Part shown: piece by piece, positions 50,965 to 58,940 of the stretch
How positions within the stretch are numbered: the first letter of the stretch is position 1
How the letters are laid out: every line of letters begins with the position of its first letter
Assembly: GCF_024171735.1 (NCBI RefSeq)
Contig: NZ_JAMTCH010000007.1
Span: 1-64,000 of the forward strand
Source of the DNA: Prauserella alba
GTDB taxonomy: Bacteria; Actinomycetota; Actinomycetes; Mycobacteriales; Pseudonocardiaceae
Reading direction: 5' to 3'
DNA length: 64,000 nucleotides
Program-made: the position numbers and the translations under genes
The notes under the pieces: model-generated
Database searches by the model: none
Seen by the model: the letters and a program-made list of their open reading frames with translations, nothing else
What the model was told of the DNA's origin: nothing

Positions 50965-52176
50965 ATGAGTGAGCAGCATTCGCTGCTGTCGGCCGTCAAA
51001 GGTCAGCCGAAACAGGTCTGGATCACCGCGTTCGCCGCGGTCATCGCGTTCATGGGGATCGGCCTCGTCGACCCGATCCTGCTGTCGATCGCCGAGGGGC
51101 TCGACGCGACGCCGCAGCAGACGACGCTGCTGTTCTCGTCGTATCTGGCGATCCAGGTCGTCGCGATGCTGTTCACGAGCGCGGCGAGTGCGCGGTTCGG
51201 CGCTAAGCGCACCGTCGTCGTGGGCCTGACGCTGATCGTGCTGGCCACCGCGCTGTGCGCCGCGGCGGGTTCGATCGAGCAGCTGATCGGCCTGCGCGCC
51301 GTGTGGGGTCTCGGGAATGCGCTGTTCATCGCGACGGCGCTGTCGGTGATCGTGGGCGCGGCCGCGGGCGGTCAGTCGGGCGCGATCCTGCTGTACGAGG
51401 CGGCGCTCGGTCTCGGACTGTCCGTCGGCCCGCTGCTCGGGGCGCTGCTCGGTCATCTGTCGTGGCGGGGACCGTTCATGGGCACGGCGGTCCTCATGGG
51501 CGCGGCGCTCGTGCTGTGCGCGGTGTTCCTGAAGAGTGACACGGGGCAGGTGCGGCCCCGGGTGAGGCTGCTCGACCCGCTGCGGGCCCTCGGTCACGGC
51601 GCGCTGTTGCGGACCTCGATCGGGTCGGCCCTGTACACGGCCGGGTTCTTCGCGGTGCTGGCGTGGTCTCCGTTCGTGCTCGAGTGGGGCGCGATCGAGA
51701 TCGGGTTGATCTTCTTCGGCTGGGGATTGTGCGTGGCGATCGCGGGCGTGGTGCTCGCACCGCGGTTGGCCGCGCGGCTCGGCGAACGGCACGCGACGGC
51801 ACTGGCCGTCGCGGGCTATGCGGTGCTGCTGCTGGTGATGGTGGTTCCCAGCAAGACGGTGCTGGTGGTGGCGATCGTCGTCAGCGGTCTGATCTCCGGG
51901 CTGTTGAACACGTTGTTCACCGGGACGGCGATGTCGATCAGCGATGCGCCGCGCCCGGTCGCCAGCGCGGGGTACAACTTCTGCCGCTGGCTCGGCGGTG
52001 CCGCCGCGGCGACGCTCGTCGGGCACATCGCCGAGTGGTTCGGGTTCGACCGTGCGCCGTTCCTGGCCGCGGCGGTGCTGTCGGCGATCGCCGCCGGGTT
52101 GCTGCTGGTGCCCGCCGGCGGTAAGGACATCACCCAGGTGCCTGCGGAAGCCGCTCTGGTGGGTGAGGAGGTCTGA
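50965..52176 (+). CDS. MFS transporter (siderophore/drug exporter-like)
   Basis: A 403-residue MFS protein with twelve hydrophobic segments. GIGLVDPILLSIAEGLDATP in the first helix, ASARFGAKRTVVVG in the 2-3 loop and the motif C-like GLGLSVGPLLGALLG in helix 5 indicate a drug:H+ antiporter. AGGAGG lies 9 nt before ATG 50965. The iron-box-like sequence upstream suggests an iron-controlled siderophore exporter; this is inference. It is divergent from the HAD phosphatase. Confidence 0.85.
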   Translation: MSEQHSLLSAVKGQPKQVWITAFAAVIAFMGIGLVDPILLSIAEGLDATPQQTTLLFSSYLAIQVVAMLFTSAASARFGAKRTVVVGLTLIVLATALCAAAGSIEQLIGLRAVWGLGNALFIATALSVIVGAAAGGQSGAILLYEAALGLGLSVGPLLGALLGHLSWRGPFMGTAVLMGAALVLCAVFLKSDTGQVRPRVRLLDPLRALGHGALLRTSIGSALYTAGFFAVLAWSPFVLEWGAIEIGLIFFGWGLCVAIAGVVLAPRLAARLGERHATALAVAGYAVLLLVMVVPSKTVLVVAIVVSGLISGLLNTLFTGTAMSISDAPRPVASAGYNFCRWLGGAAAATLVGHIAEWFGFDRAPFLAAAVLSAIAAGLLLVPAGGKDITQVPAEAALVGEEV

Positions 52177-52283
52177 ACGTGTGCGGCCCCGGGTTCTCCC
52201 GTCGTTCACCTCGTGGACGAGAGGGACTCAAGTTCGGCACCTAACGTCACTGCTGTTCCCCTGACCGAGTGACTGGAGGCCGC

Positions 52284-54347
52284 GTGTCCGCCAAGCCTGG
52301 GCGACTGCTCCCACTGCTGACTACCCACCGAACCGGCCGTTCCCCGGTGACGTGCGAATACCGGTGCGGCAATCAGTGTTCCCACCCAGCCCCGAACACC
52401 TCCGACAACGAATACTTCGGCGACGTCGTCCGAGGCGTCATGTCCCGGCGCGGAGCGTTGCGCGCCGGTGGCGTCATGGCGGCAACGGCCGCCGGATTCG
52501 CCGCGCTGTCGGGCACCGCCGCGGCCGAGGTGCCCGCGCTGGCCGCGAACCCCGGCCGCGGCAACGGCCACGGCCGCCCCGGCGGGCGCCCCGTTCCCGG
52601 CACCGACTTCGACCCCGTCGCGCCGAACACCCGGGACGCCGTGACCGTCCCGGACGGCTACGAGCAGCAGGTCGTCATCCGCTGGGGCGACCCCGTGGTG
52701 CCGGGTGCGCCCGCGTTCGACGTGAACGACCAGACGGCGGCGGCGCAGGCGAAGCAGTTCGGCTACAACAACGACTTCGTCGGCCTCATCCCGCAGGACG
52801 GCTCCGGCAAGCGCAACTTCCTGGTGGTCAATCACGAGTACACCACCGAGACGGAGATGTTCCCCGAAGGGACCTACGACGAGGAGAACCCGACCGAGGA
52901 GCAGGTCCGCATCGCGTGGGCCGCCCACGGCCTCTCCGTGGTCCAGGCCGACCGCACCCGCGACGGCGGACTCGAGGTCAAGCCCAGCCGATACAACCGC
53001 CGCATCACGATCGACACCGAGTTCGAGGTGCGCGGGCCCGCGGCGGGTTCGGACCTGTTGAAGACGTCCGCGGACCCGACGGGCACGGTCGTGCGCGGTA
53101 CGCAGAACAACTGCGCGGGCGGCGTCACCCCGTGGGGCACGGTGCTTTCCGGTGAGGAGAACGTCCACCAGTACTTCGCGGGTGCGGAGAAGGTCGACGA
53201 CCCGGTGACCGCCGAGCGGCTGCAGCGCTACGGCTTCCCCGAGGGCGCGAGCACCCGCAAGTGGGAGCGGTTCGACAAGCGCTGGGACCTCGGTCAGGAG
53301 CCCAACGAGGCGAACCGTTTCGGCTGGGTCGTCGAGGTCGACCCGAACGACCCGAACGCGAAGCCGATCAAGCACACCGCGCTGGGCCGGTTCAAGCACG
53401 AGGCCGCCAACGTCAAGATCGCGCGGGACGGCCGGGTGGTCGTCTACTCCGGTGACGACGAGCGGTTCGACTACATCTACAAGTTCGTCTCCAAGGGCCG
53501 GTACAAGCCGGGTCGCAGTGCGCACGCCCGCAGGCACAACATGGCCCTGCTGGACGAGGGCACGCTGTACGTCGCCACGTTCACCGGCAACAGCCCGGAG
53601 GAGGAGATCGACGGCAGTGGCACGCTCCCCTCGGACGGCGAGTTCGACGGCACCGGCGAATGGATCGCGCTCGCCAGCGGAAACGAATCCCTTGTGGAGG
53701 GTTTCACCGCCGAGGAGGTGTACGTCTTCACGCGCCTGGCCGCCGACAAGGTGGGTGCCACGAAGATGGACCGGCCCGAGGACATCGAGCCGAACCCGGT
53801 CACCGGCCGCATCTACGCCGCGCTGACCAACAACAGCGACCGCGGTGCCGCGGGCAAGGCCGATGCCGACGAGCCGAACCCGCGGGACGGCAACAAGAAC
53901 GGCCACGTCCTCGAATGGGACGAGGACGGCACGGAAACGAAGTTCCGCTGGCGGCTGCTGCTCGTGTGCGGCGACCCCGAGGCCGCCGACACGTACTTCG
54001 GCGGGTTCGACAAGAGCCAGGTCAGCCCGATCTCGTGTCCCGACAACCTGGCCTTCGACGGCTACGGCAACCTGTGGGTCTCCACCGACGGCAATGAGCT
54101 CGGCTCCAACGACGGCCTGTTCTCCGTGCCGGTCACGGGCCCGAACCGGGGTCAGGTGAAGCAGTTCCTGACCGTGCCCGTGGGGGCGGAGACGTGCGGT
54201 CCGGTGGTGCGTGACGACATCGTGCTCGTGGCCGTGCAGCACCCCGGTGAGGGTGGCGAGCCCGGTTCGAACTGGCCCGACGGCGGCCACGCCCGGCCGG
54301 CGATCGTCGCGGTCCGTAAGTCCGACGGCGGCCGCATCGGCGTCTGA
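52284..54347 (+). CDS. PhoX family alkaline phosphatase (DUF839), Tat-exported
   Basis: About 687 residues from GTG 52284 (GGAGG 4-5 nt upstream). A conserved leader EYRCGNQCSHPAPNTSDNEY precedes the Tat signal SRRGALRAGGVMAATAAGFA (about residues 54-75), so the folded protein is exported. The body shows PhoX-type blocks RNFLVVNHEYTTE, GTQNNCAGGVTPWGTVLSGE, NRFGWVVEVDP, GDDERFDYIYKFVS, GRIYAALTNNS, ISCPDNLAFDGYGNLWVSTD. PhoX is a Ca/Fe-dependent phosphatase releasing phosphate from organic esters. A single PHO-box-like unit (GTTCACCTCGT, 52204-52214) lies upstream. Confidence 0.88.
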   Translation: MSAKPGRLLPLLTTHRTGRSPVTCEYRCGNQCSHPAPNTSDNEYFGDVVRGVMSRRGALRAGGVMAATAAGFAALSGTAAAEVPALAANPGRGNGHGRPGGRPVPGTDFDPVAPNTRDAVTVPDGYEQQVVIRWGDPVVPGAPAFDVNDQTAAAQAKQFGYNNDFVGLIPQDGSGKRNFLVVNHEYTTETEMFPEGTYDEENPTEEQVRIAWAAHGLSVVQADRTRDGGLEVKPSRYNRRITIDTEFEVRGPAAGSDLLKTSADPTGTVVRGTQNNCAGGVTPWGTVLSGEENVHQYFAGAEKVDDPVTAERLQRYGFPEGASTRKWERFDKRWDLGQEPNEANRFGWVVEVDPNDPNAKPIKHTALGRFKHEAANVKIARDGRVVVYSGDDERFDYIYKFVSKGRYKPGRSAHARRHNMALLDEGTLYVATFTGNSPEEEIDGSGTLPSDGEFDGTGEWIALASGNESLVEGFTAEEVYVFTRLAADKVGATKMDRPEDIEPNPVTGRIYAALTNNSDRGAAGKADADEPNPRDGNKNGHVLEWDEDGTETKFRWRLLLVCGDPEAADTYFGGFDKSQVSPISCPDNLAFDGYGNLWVSTDGNELGSNDGLFSVPVTGPNRGQVKQFLTVPVGAETCGPVVRDDIVLVAVQHPGEGGEPGSNWPDGGHARPAIVAVRKSDGGRIGV

Positions 54348-54374
54348 CCCACCCCGATCGGGCGATCCGGTTTT

Positions 54375-54427
54375 GCCCCCAAGGGCACTTTGGTTGCATT
54401 GAACGCAACCAAAGTGCCCTTGGGGGC
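54375..54427. repeat. 53-bp palindromic element, copy 5 (perfect arms)
   Basis: GCCCCCAAGGGCACTTTGG and CCAAAGTGCCCTTGGGGGC around TTGCATTGAACGCAA: the most symmetric copy. It separates the convergent PhoX and alpha/beta hydrolase genes (27 and 20 bp from their stops), where only a bidirectional terminator fits. Confidence 0.92.
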
Positions 54428-54447
54428 ACGTCGCTGCCTACGCCGCG

Positions 54448-55194
54448 TCATGCCTCGGCGAGGAACCGTTCCACGGACGTGGCGAGCGCGACCGGGGTCT
54501 CGTCGATGCCGTAGTGGCCCGCGTTCGCGAGCTCTTCCAGTTCCGCCTTCGGGTACCACTCGGCGAACGTCGCCTTCATCGTGTCCGGGCCGAGCGCCGG
54601 GTCGTGTTCCCCGGCGATCACCTTGATCGGAACGTCGCTTCCCGTGATGCGCTCGTGGAAATCGGTGCCGCTCCAGGCTTCGAAGTAGGCGGCGACGGCG
54701 TCGCGCTCGGCGGCCTCGAGCGAGTGCTGCACGACGGCGTCGAGCCAGGTGCCGGTGAGGCGGCTTCCGGTGGTGAAGTCCACGATCGCGCGCCGATTGT
54801 CCGGCGAGTCGGCGGCGCCGGCGAACAGCTGCCTGCTCTGTTCGTCCAGCGGCACGCCGCTCGCGGGAACCGGCGAGATGCCGACCATCGCGCGTACGCG
54901 CCCTGGAGCCTCGGCGTAGACGTACTGCATCACGCTGCCGCCCATCGAGTGGCCGATCAGGGAGAACCTGTTGGCGCCGAGCTCGTCGGCCAGCGCCAGC
55001 ACATCGGCCGCGGCTTCGGCGATGCTGTAGTCGCCGGACTCGCCGCGCCGGTCGCCGTAGCCGCGGTAGTCGTGGAAGACGTAGGTGAACCGCTCGCGGT
55101 CGAGGTGGGGCTCCAACGCCGTCCACGCTCCGCTGGAGCCGAACCATCCGTGCAGTGCGATGACGACGTGTTCGCCGCTGCCGACCTTACGCAT
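54448..55194 (-). CDS. Alpha/beta hydrolase
   Basis: A 248-residue hydrolase of unknown substrate. The oxyanion loop is ALHGWFGSSGAW, the nucleophile elbow LIGHSMGGSV (Ser near residue 82), the acid GEHDPALG and the His NAGHYGIDE, so the triad is complete. Resembles non-haem chloroperoxidase or ester hydrolase types. GAGGAGGAA precedes ATG 55194. Divergent from an SDR gene 71 bp away, which may act on a related substrate. Confidence 0.85.
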   Translation of the reverse strand: MRKVGSGEHVVIALHGWFGSSGAWTALEPHLDRERFTYVFHDYRGYGDRRGESGDYSIAEAAADVLALADELGANRFSLIGHSMGGSVMQYVYAEAPGRVRAMVGISPVPASGVPLDEQSRQLFAGAADSPDNRRAIVDFTTGSRLTGTWLDAVVQHSLEAAERDAVAAYFEAWSGTDFHERITGSDVPIKVIAGEHDPALGPDTMKATFAEWYPKAELEELANAGHYGIDETPVALATSVERFLAEA

Positions 55195-55265
55195 GCCGTG
55201 TTCCTCCTCGATCGTCGTTGATCTCGCTGCCCAAGCCTGGCACACGCGTGATTACCGTGGTGTCC

Positions 55266-55958
55266 ATGACCGATCGCCCACTCGCACTCGTCACCGGATC
55301 CTCCCGCGGTATCGGCGCCGCCGTCGCTCGCTCCCTCGCCGACACCCATCGGGTCCTGCTCGGTGGCAGGGACGAGGCGGCACTGGCGGCCCTCTCGGCC
55401 GACCTGCCCGATGCCCGGCCCTGGGCCGTCGACCTGTCCGACGAGGCCGCCGTCGCCGACGCCGCGGCGCGGATCGACCGGCTCGACGTACTCGTCCACT
55501 CCGCCGGTGTCGCCCGGCTCGGCGATGTGGTCGATTCGCCCGCCGAGTCGTGGCGCGCCAACTTCGAGGTCAACGTCGTCGCGGTGGCGGAGCTGACCCG
55601 GCTGCTGCTGCCCGCACTGCGCAGCGCCCACGGTCACGTCGTGGTGATCAATTCCGGGCAGGGACTGTCGGCGCGCGAGGGCTGGGGGCCGTACGCGGCG
55701 AGCAAGTTCGGTGCCCGCGCGTTCGCGGACGCACTGCGCGCCGAGGAGGAGCCGAACGGGCTGCGCGTGACGTCGGTGTACCCCGGCAGGACGGACACCG
55801 AGATGCAGCAGGCCGTCGTCGCGGGTGAGGGTGGCGAGTACCGGCCGGAGAAGTACCTGCGGCCGGAGTCCGTCGCGGGAGCGGTGTCCGCAGCGGTGCT
55901 GGCAGGCGCCGACGCCCACCTCACCGACATCACCGTCCGTCCGCGGCCCCACCGGTAG
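55266..55958 (+). CDS. Short-chain dehydrogenase/reductase (SDR)
   Basis: A 230-residue classical SDR. Cofactor motif TGSSRGIGAAV at residues 10-20, NSGQG and catalytic YAASKFGAR (Tyr and Lys), with HSAGVARLGD before. TSVYPGRTDTEM follows. NAD(P)-dependent oxidoreductase of unknown substrate. ATG 55266 fits the Rossmann start. Confidence 0.88.
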   Translation: MTDRPLALVTGSSRGIGAAVARSLADTHRVLLGGRDEAALAALSADLPDARPWAVDLSDEAAVADAAARIDRLDVLVHSAGVARLGDVVDSPAESWRANFEVNVVAVAELTRLLLPALRSAHGHVVVINSGQGLSAREGWGPYAASKFGARAFADALRAEEEPNGLRVTSVYPGRTDTEMQQAVVAGEGGEYRPEKYLRPESVAGAVSAAVLAGADAHLTDITVRPRPHR

Positions 55959-55993
55959 GTTCCCGTGGGTGGCCGGTCGGCCCCGGTCCCGCG

Positions 55994-56689
55994 TCAGGTG
56001 ACGTGGCCGCGATCGCGGAGCCGCACCCAGGGCCAGGTCATCAGCGCCCACACCACGAGCAGCACTGCGCCGACGGACACGAGATACCAGGGCCACGGGC
56101 CGAGCAGGTCCAGGGCGGACGCCGTGTCGGACTTGCCGTTGAGGAACCCGTAGTTGGTGCCGGCCGCGGTGTTGAAGGTCATCGTCACGGCCGCCCACGC
56201 CGCCGTGACGGCGACGGCGAGCCGGTAGCTGCGCCAGTCGACGCGTATCCCCAGGCCCCAGGTGAGGTAGATCGCGGCCAGCACGGCCAGCAGATGACTC
56301 CCCCAGAACAGCATGTAGTTGGCGTGGGGGAAGTCGGGACCGGTCAACGCCGGTGAGAACAGCGCCTGCGTGCTCAGCACCAGCCCCCAGTAGTAGGCGA
56401 GGGCGTGGGCCCACGTGCGCCGGAAGTACAGGGCGTAGGCGGCGACGAGCGGTACGAGGTCGGACAGGTGTAACGGCACCGAGCGTTCGAGGGTCGGGGG
56501 AACCAGCTCGTACCACAGGTCCGCCACGCTGACGAGCACGATCGTCACCGCGAACGCCCGGCTGAAGCGCCGTGCCCGCGCCGCTGTCCGCTGCCGGCGG
56601 CCGAGGTGGACGACCAGTGGTGCGCCGACCGCGAAGATCCCCACGGCCAGCCAGTGCGACAGCCCGTACGGGGCGAACTCCCCCGCCAT
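55994..56689 (-). CDS. TIGR02206 (YwaF-like) family membrane protein
   Basis: A 231-residue protein with about six to seven membrane helices. The opening FAPYGLSHWLAVGIF, the middle VPLHLSDLVPLVAAYALYFR and LFWGSHLLAVLAAIYLTWGL and the TFNTAAGTNYGFLNGKS block match TIGR02206/YwaF. Function unknown. ATG 56689. The 53-bp palindromic element copy 6 lies 68 bp upstream, in the divergent region with gntR. Confidence 0.82.
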   Translation of the reverse strand: MAGEFAPYGLSHWLAVGIFAVGAPLVVHLGRRQRTAARARRFSRAFAVTIVLVSVADLWYELVPPTLERSVPLHLSDLVPLVAAYALYFRRTWAHALAYYWGLVLSTQALFSPALTGPDFPHANYMLFWGSHLLAVLAAIYLTWGLGIRVDWRSYRLAVAVTAAWAAVTMTFNTAAGTNYGFLNGKSDTASALDLLGPWPWYLVSVGAVLLVVWALMTWPWVRLRDRGHVT

Positions 56690-56756
56690 TGTGACCGCTA
56701 CCACAATACGGACTTTAACGGCGGACGTCGCCTGCGGCCCTGCCCCCGTTCTGCAG

Positions 56757-56806
56757 CCCCCAGGGGCACTTTGGTTGCGCTCAATGCAACCAGGGTGCCC
56801 CTGGGG
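56757..56806. repeat. 53-bp palindromic element, copy 6 (in divergent region)
   Basis: CCCCCAGGGGCACTTTGG and CCAGGGTGCCCCTGGGG around TTGCGCTCAATGCAA. Unlike the others it lies upstream of two divergent genes (membrane protein and gntR), so a simple 3'-end terminator role does not explain it. Confidence 0.85.
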
Positions 56807-56827
56807 TGTCCTCGTCCCGCCGTCGCG

Positions 56828-56889
56828 TTGACACGCAGCCACCCTGGTGTCATGGTTACCTACATGACTAATGAACCGATGCGGTTCAT
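56828..56889 (+). promoter_or_regulatory. Promoter and palindromic operators of gntR-ABC operon
   Basis: TTGACA -35 box at 56828-56833. Downstream are two inverted repeats: GTCATG-N8-CATGAC at 56849-56868, over the expected -10 region, and perfect ATGAACCG-ATG-CGGTTCAT at 56871-56889, just before the gntR start. Both fit operators for a GntR dimer. Confidence 0.6.
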
Positions 56890-56892
56890 CGG

Positions 56893-57264
56893 GTGGCGAT
56901 GGTGATGGACGACGCGCGGCCGCTGTTCCAGCAGATCGCGGAACAGATCGAGGACTCGATCATCGACGGATCCCTGCCGGAGGAGAGCAGGGCGCCGTCG
57001 ACGAATGAGCTGGCCACCTTCCATCGGATCAATCCGGCCACCGCGGCGAACGGCATCAACCAGCTCGTGGCCGATGGCCTGCTCTACAAGAAACGGGGGG
57101 TCGGAATGTTCGTGCAGGAGGGAGCCAGGGACAAACTCGTCGAACGCAGACAGGACGCGTTCGGTCGTTCCTACATCGCTCCGCTGCTCGCCGAGGCGAA
57201 ACGACTCGAAATGGATGCCGAGGACGTGAAAAAGATGATCGACGCCTGGAGGGACGACCAATGA
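56893..57264 (+). CDS. GntR family regulator (YtrA subfamily)
   Basis: A 123-residue short GntR protein, the size of the YtrA group without a large effector domain. The HTH reads FQQIAEQIEDSIIDGSLPEE, then STNELATFHRINPATAANGI-NQL and GLLYKKRGVGMFV. YtrA regulators control adjacent ABC transporters, and here an ATPase and a permease follow with 4-bp overlaps. The start may be GTG 56893, ATG 56899 or ATG 56905. Confidence 0.88.
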   Translation: MAMVMDDARPLFQQIAEQIEDSIIDGSLPEESRAPSTNELATFHRINPATAANGINQLVADGLLYKKRGVGMFVQEGARDKLVERRQDAFGRSYIAPLLAEAKRLEMDAEDVKKMIDAWRDDQ

Positions 57265-58157
57265 GCGTGGTGAACCTGCGAGGGGTGACGAAACGCTACA
57301 GGGACACCCTTGCCGTCGACGACGTCTCGTTCGACTTGCACGAAAACCGGATCCACGGCCTGCTGGGCCGCAACGGCGCGGGCAAGAGCACGGTGATGCG
57401 GATGCTCACAGGCCAGGAGATTCCGACATCGGGGCAGGTCCGCGTGTTCGGCGAGAATCCGTACGAGAACGCCGCGGTGCTGCCGCGCGTGTGCTTCATC
57501 AAGGAATCGCAGCGTTATCCCGATATCTTCCTGGCTCGGCACGCCCTCGAGGCCGCTGCGATGGTTTTCCCTAACTGGGACCAGGATTTCGCCGACCGCC
57601 TCGTCGAGGAGTTCCGGCTGCCGGTCAAGCGACGGGTGCGGAAACTCTCGCGCGGGCAGCTGTCGTCGGTGGGCGTGATCATCGGCCTCGCGGCGCGCGC
57701 ACCGGTAACCCTGTTCGACGAGCCGTACCTCGGGCTGGACGCCGTCGCACGGCAGGCGTTCTACGATCATCTGATCGCCGACTACGGCCGGTATCCCCGC
57801 ACGATCGTGCTCTCGACACACCTCATCGACGAGGTCGCGGACATCATTGAGGACGTCACTGTGATCGACCGCGGCCGGATCGTCATGGACGACTCGTCCG
57901 AGAACCTGCGCAGCCAGGCCGTCACGGTCAGCGGTCCCACGAACGCGGTCGAGCAGTTCGCCGACGGCCACGACGTGTTGCATCGCGAGGATCTGGGCGG
58001 CTTCACGCGCGTGGTCGTCTCCGGCATTCCCGCCGACCGCGACACGGCGAGCCTGCAGGTCGAGCCTGTGTCGCTGCAACAGCTCGTCGTTCGAACCACA
58101 CAGTTCCACGACGCCGCGCTCGCGGGCGCAGGCAACGGCAAGGGGGACCGGTCATGA
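57261..58157 (+). CDS. ABC transporter ATP-binding protein (YtrB-like)
   Basis: A 298-residue ATPase. Walker A GRNGAGKST (residues about 36-44), signature LSRGQLSS near 128, Walker B VTLFDEPYLGLD near 150, and a switch H in LSTHLIDEV. The last 80 residues form a C-terminal extension seen in YtrB/BcrA-type proteins. Partner permease follows with 4-bp overlap; the GntR gene precedes with 4-bp overlap. The substrate may be a cell-wall-active compound (inference from family). Confidence 0.9.
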   Translation: MSVVNLRGVTKRYRDTLAVDDVSFDLHENRIHGLLGRNGAGKSTVMRMLTGQEIPTSGQVRVFGENPYENAAVLPRVCFIKESQRYPDIFLARHALEAAAMVFPNWDQDFADRLVEEFRLPVKRRVRKLSRGQLSSVGVIIGLAARAPVTLFDEPYLGLDAVARQAFYDHLIADYGRYPRTIVLSTHLIDEVADIIEDVTVIDRGRIVMDDSSENLRSQAVTVSGPTNAVEQFADGHDVLHREDLGGFTRVVVSGIPADRDTASLQVEPVSLQQLVVRTTQFHDAALAGAGNGKGDRS

Positions 58158-58855
58158 CACAGCTCGTGAAAGTCGCGCGCATTCAGCTGGTGAACGCGCG
58201 CATGGTGCTCGGCATGCCGCTGTTGGTGCTGGTCTGTGTCCTGGCGGCGAACATCGCCATCTTCGTGGCGATCGGGACGGCCTCGCCCCCGGAAGGGGCC
58301 ACCGTCACCGGGGCGCTGGTCTCGATCTACATCGTGACGCTGGTGACTCATGTCCAGACGATGACGCAGATGTTTCCGTTCGCACTCGGGCTCAGCGTCA
58401 CACGACGGGAGTTCGTTGCCGCGGCGGGCCTTGTCGTCTTCGGCCAGGCGTTGCTGTACGGCGTCATCATCTGGTTGATGTCGCTGCTCGAACGGGCCAC
58501 CGGTGGGTGGGGACTCGGCTTCGCGATGTTCGACCTGCCGTTCCTGGAGGGGAGCAACGTCGTGACCCGGATTCTCGTGTATGCGGGGCCGTTCCTTCTG
58601 CTGTCGTTCGCCGGCCTGTGGACTGGAATCGTCTACCAGCGCTGGGGACAGCCGGGTGTGTGGGCACTGGTGCTGGCCTTCGGCGCGCTGGTCGTCGGCC
58701 TTATGGCGCTGATCGGCTGGCAGGGTTGGTGGCAGCAGGTCTTCGACTTTTTCGCGGAGACACCGGCGCTGTTGTTGTTCGCGGTCTACCCGGCGTTGAT
58801 CGGAGTGGTGCTGGCGGCATTCACATACCTGACGAGCCGCCGCGCGGTGCCGTAG
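58154..58855 (+). CDS. ABC-2-type permease of the GntR-linked transporter
   Basis: A 233-residue protein with six membrane helices, the size of an ABC-2 permease. ASARVTRREF-like GLSVTRREFVAAAG between helices 2 and 3 is a feature of this group. Overlaps the ATPase gene by 4 bp (ATGA). No extracellular domain. Confidence 0.82.
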   Translation: MTQLVKVARIQLVNARMVLGMPLLVLVCVLAANIAIFVAIGTASPPEGATVTGALVSIYIVTLVTHVQTMTQMFPFALGLSVTRREFVAAAGLVVFGQALLYGVIIWLMSLLERATGGWGLGFAMFDLPFLEGSNVVTRILVYAGPFLLLSFAGLWTGIVYQRWGQPGVWALVLAFGALVVGLMALIGWQGWWQQVFDFFAETPALLLFAVYPALIGVVLAAFTYLTSRRAVP

Positions 58856-58889
58856 CTCGCTTTTCCGGTAACGGGGAGAAAAGGGGGAG

Positions 58890-58934
58890 CCTGCGCCGGT
58901 TCCGGTCATCGGGGGATGCCGGGACCGGCGCAGG
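58890..58934. terminator. Bidirectional terminator hairpin
   Basis: Stem CCTGCGCCGGTTCCGG / CCGGGACCGGCGCAGG (15 of 16, one G-U) with a 13-nt loop, between the convergent ABC permease and amidohydrolase genes. Confidence 0.75.
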
Positions 58935-58940
58935 TTGCTG

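Noticed and set aside
52204-52214. PHO box upstream of the phoX gene
   Set aside because: Only one GTTCACC-type unit is clear; a PhoP box needs at least two direct repeats, so it is noted in the gene entry but not listed as a site.
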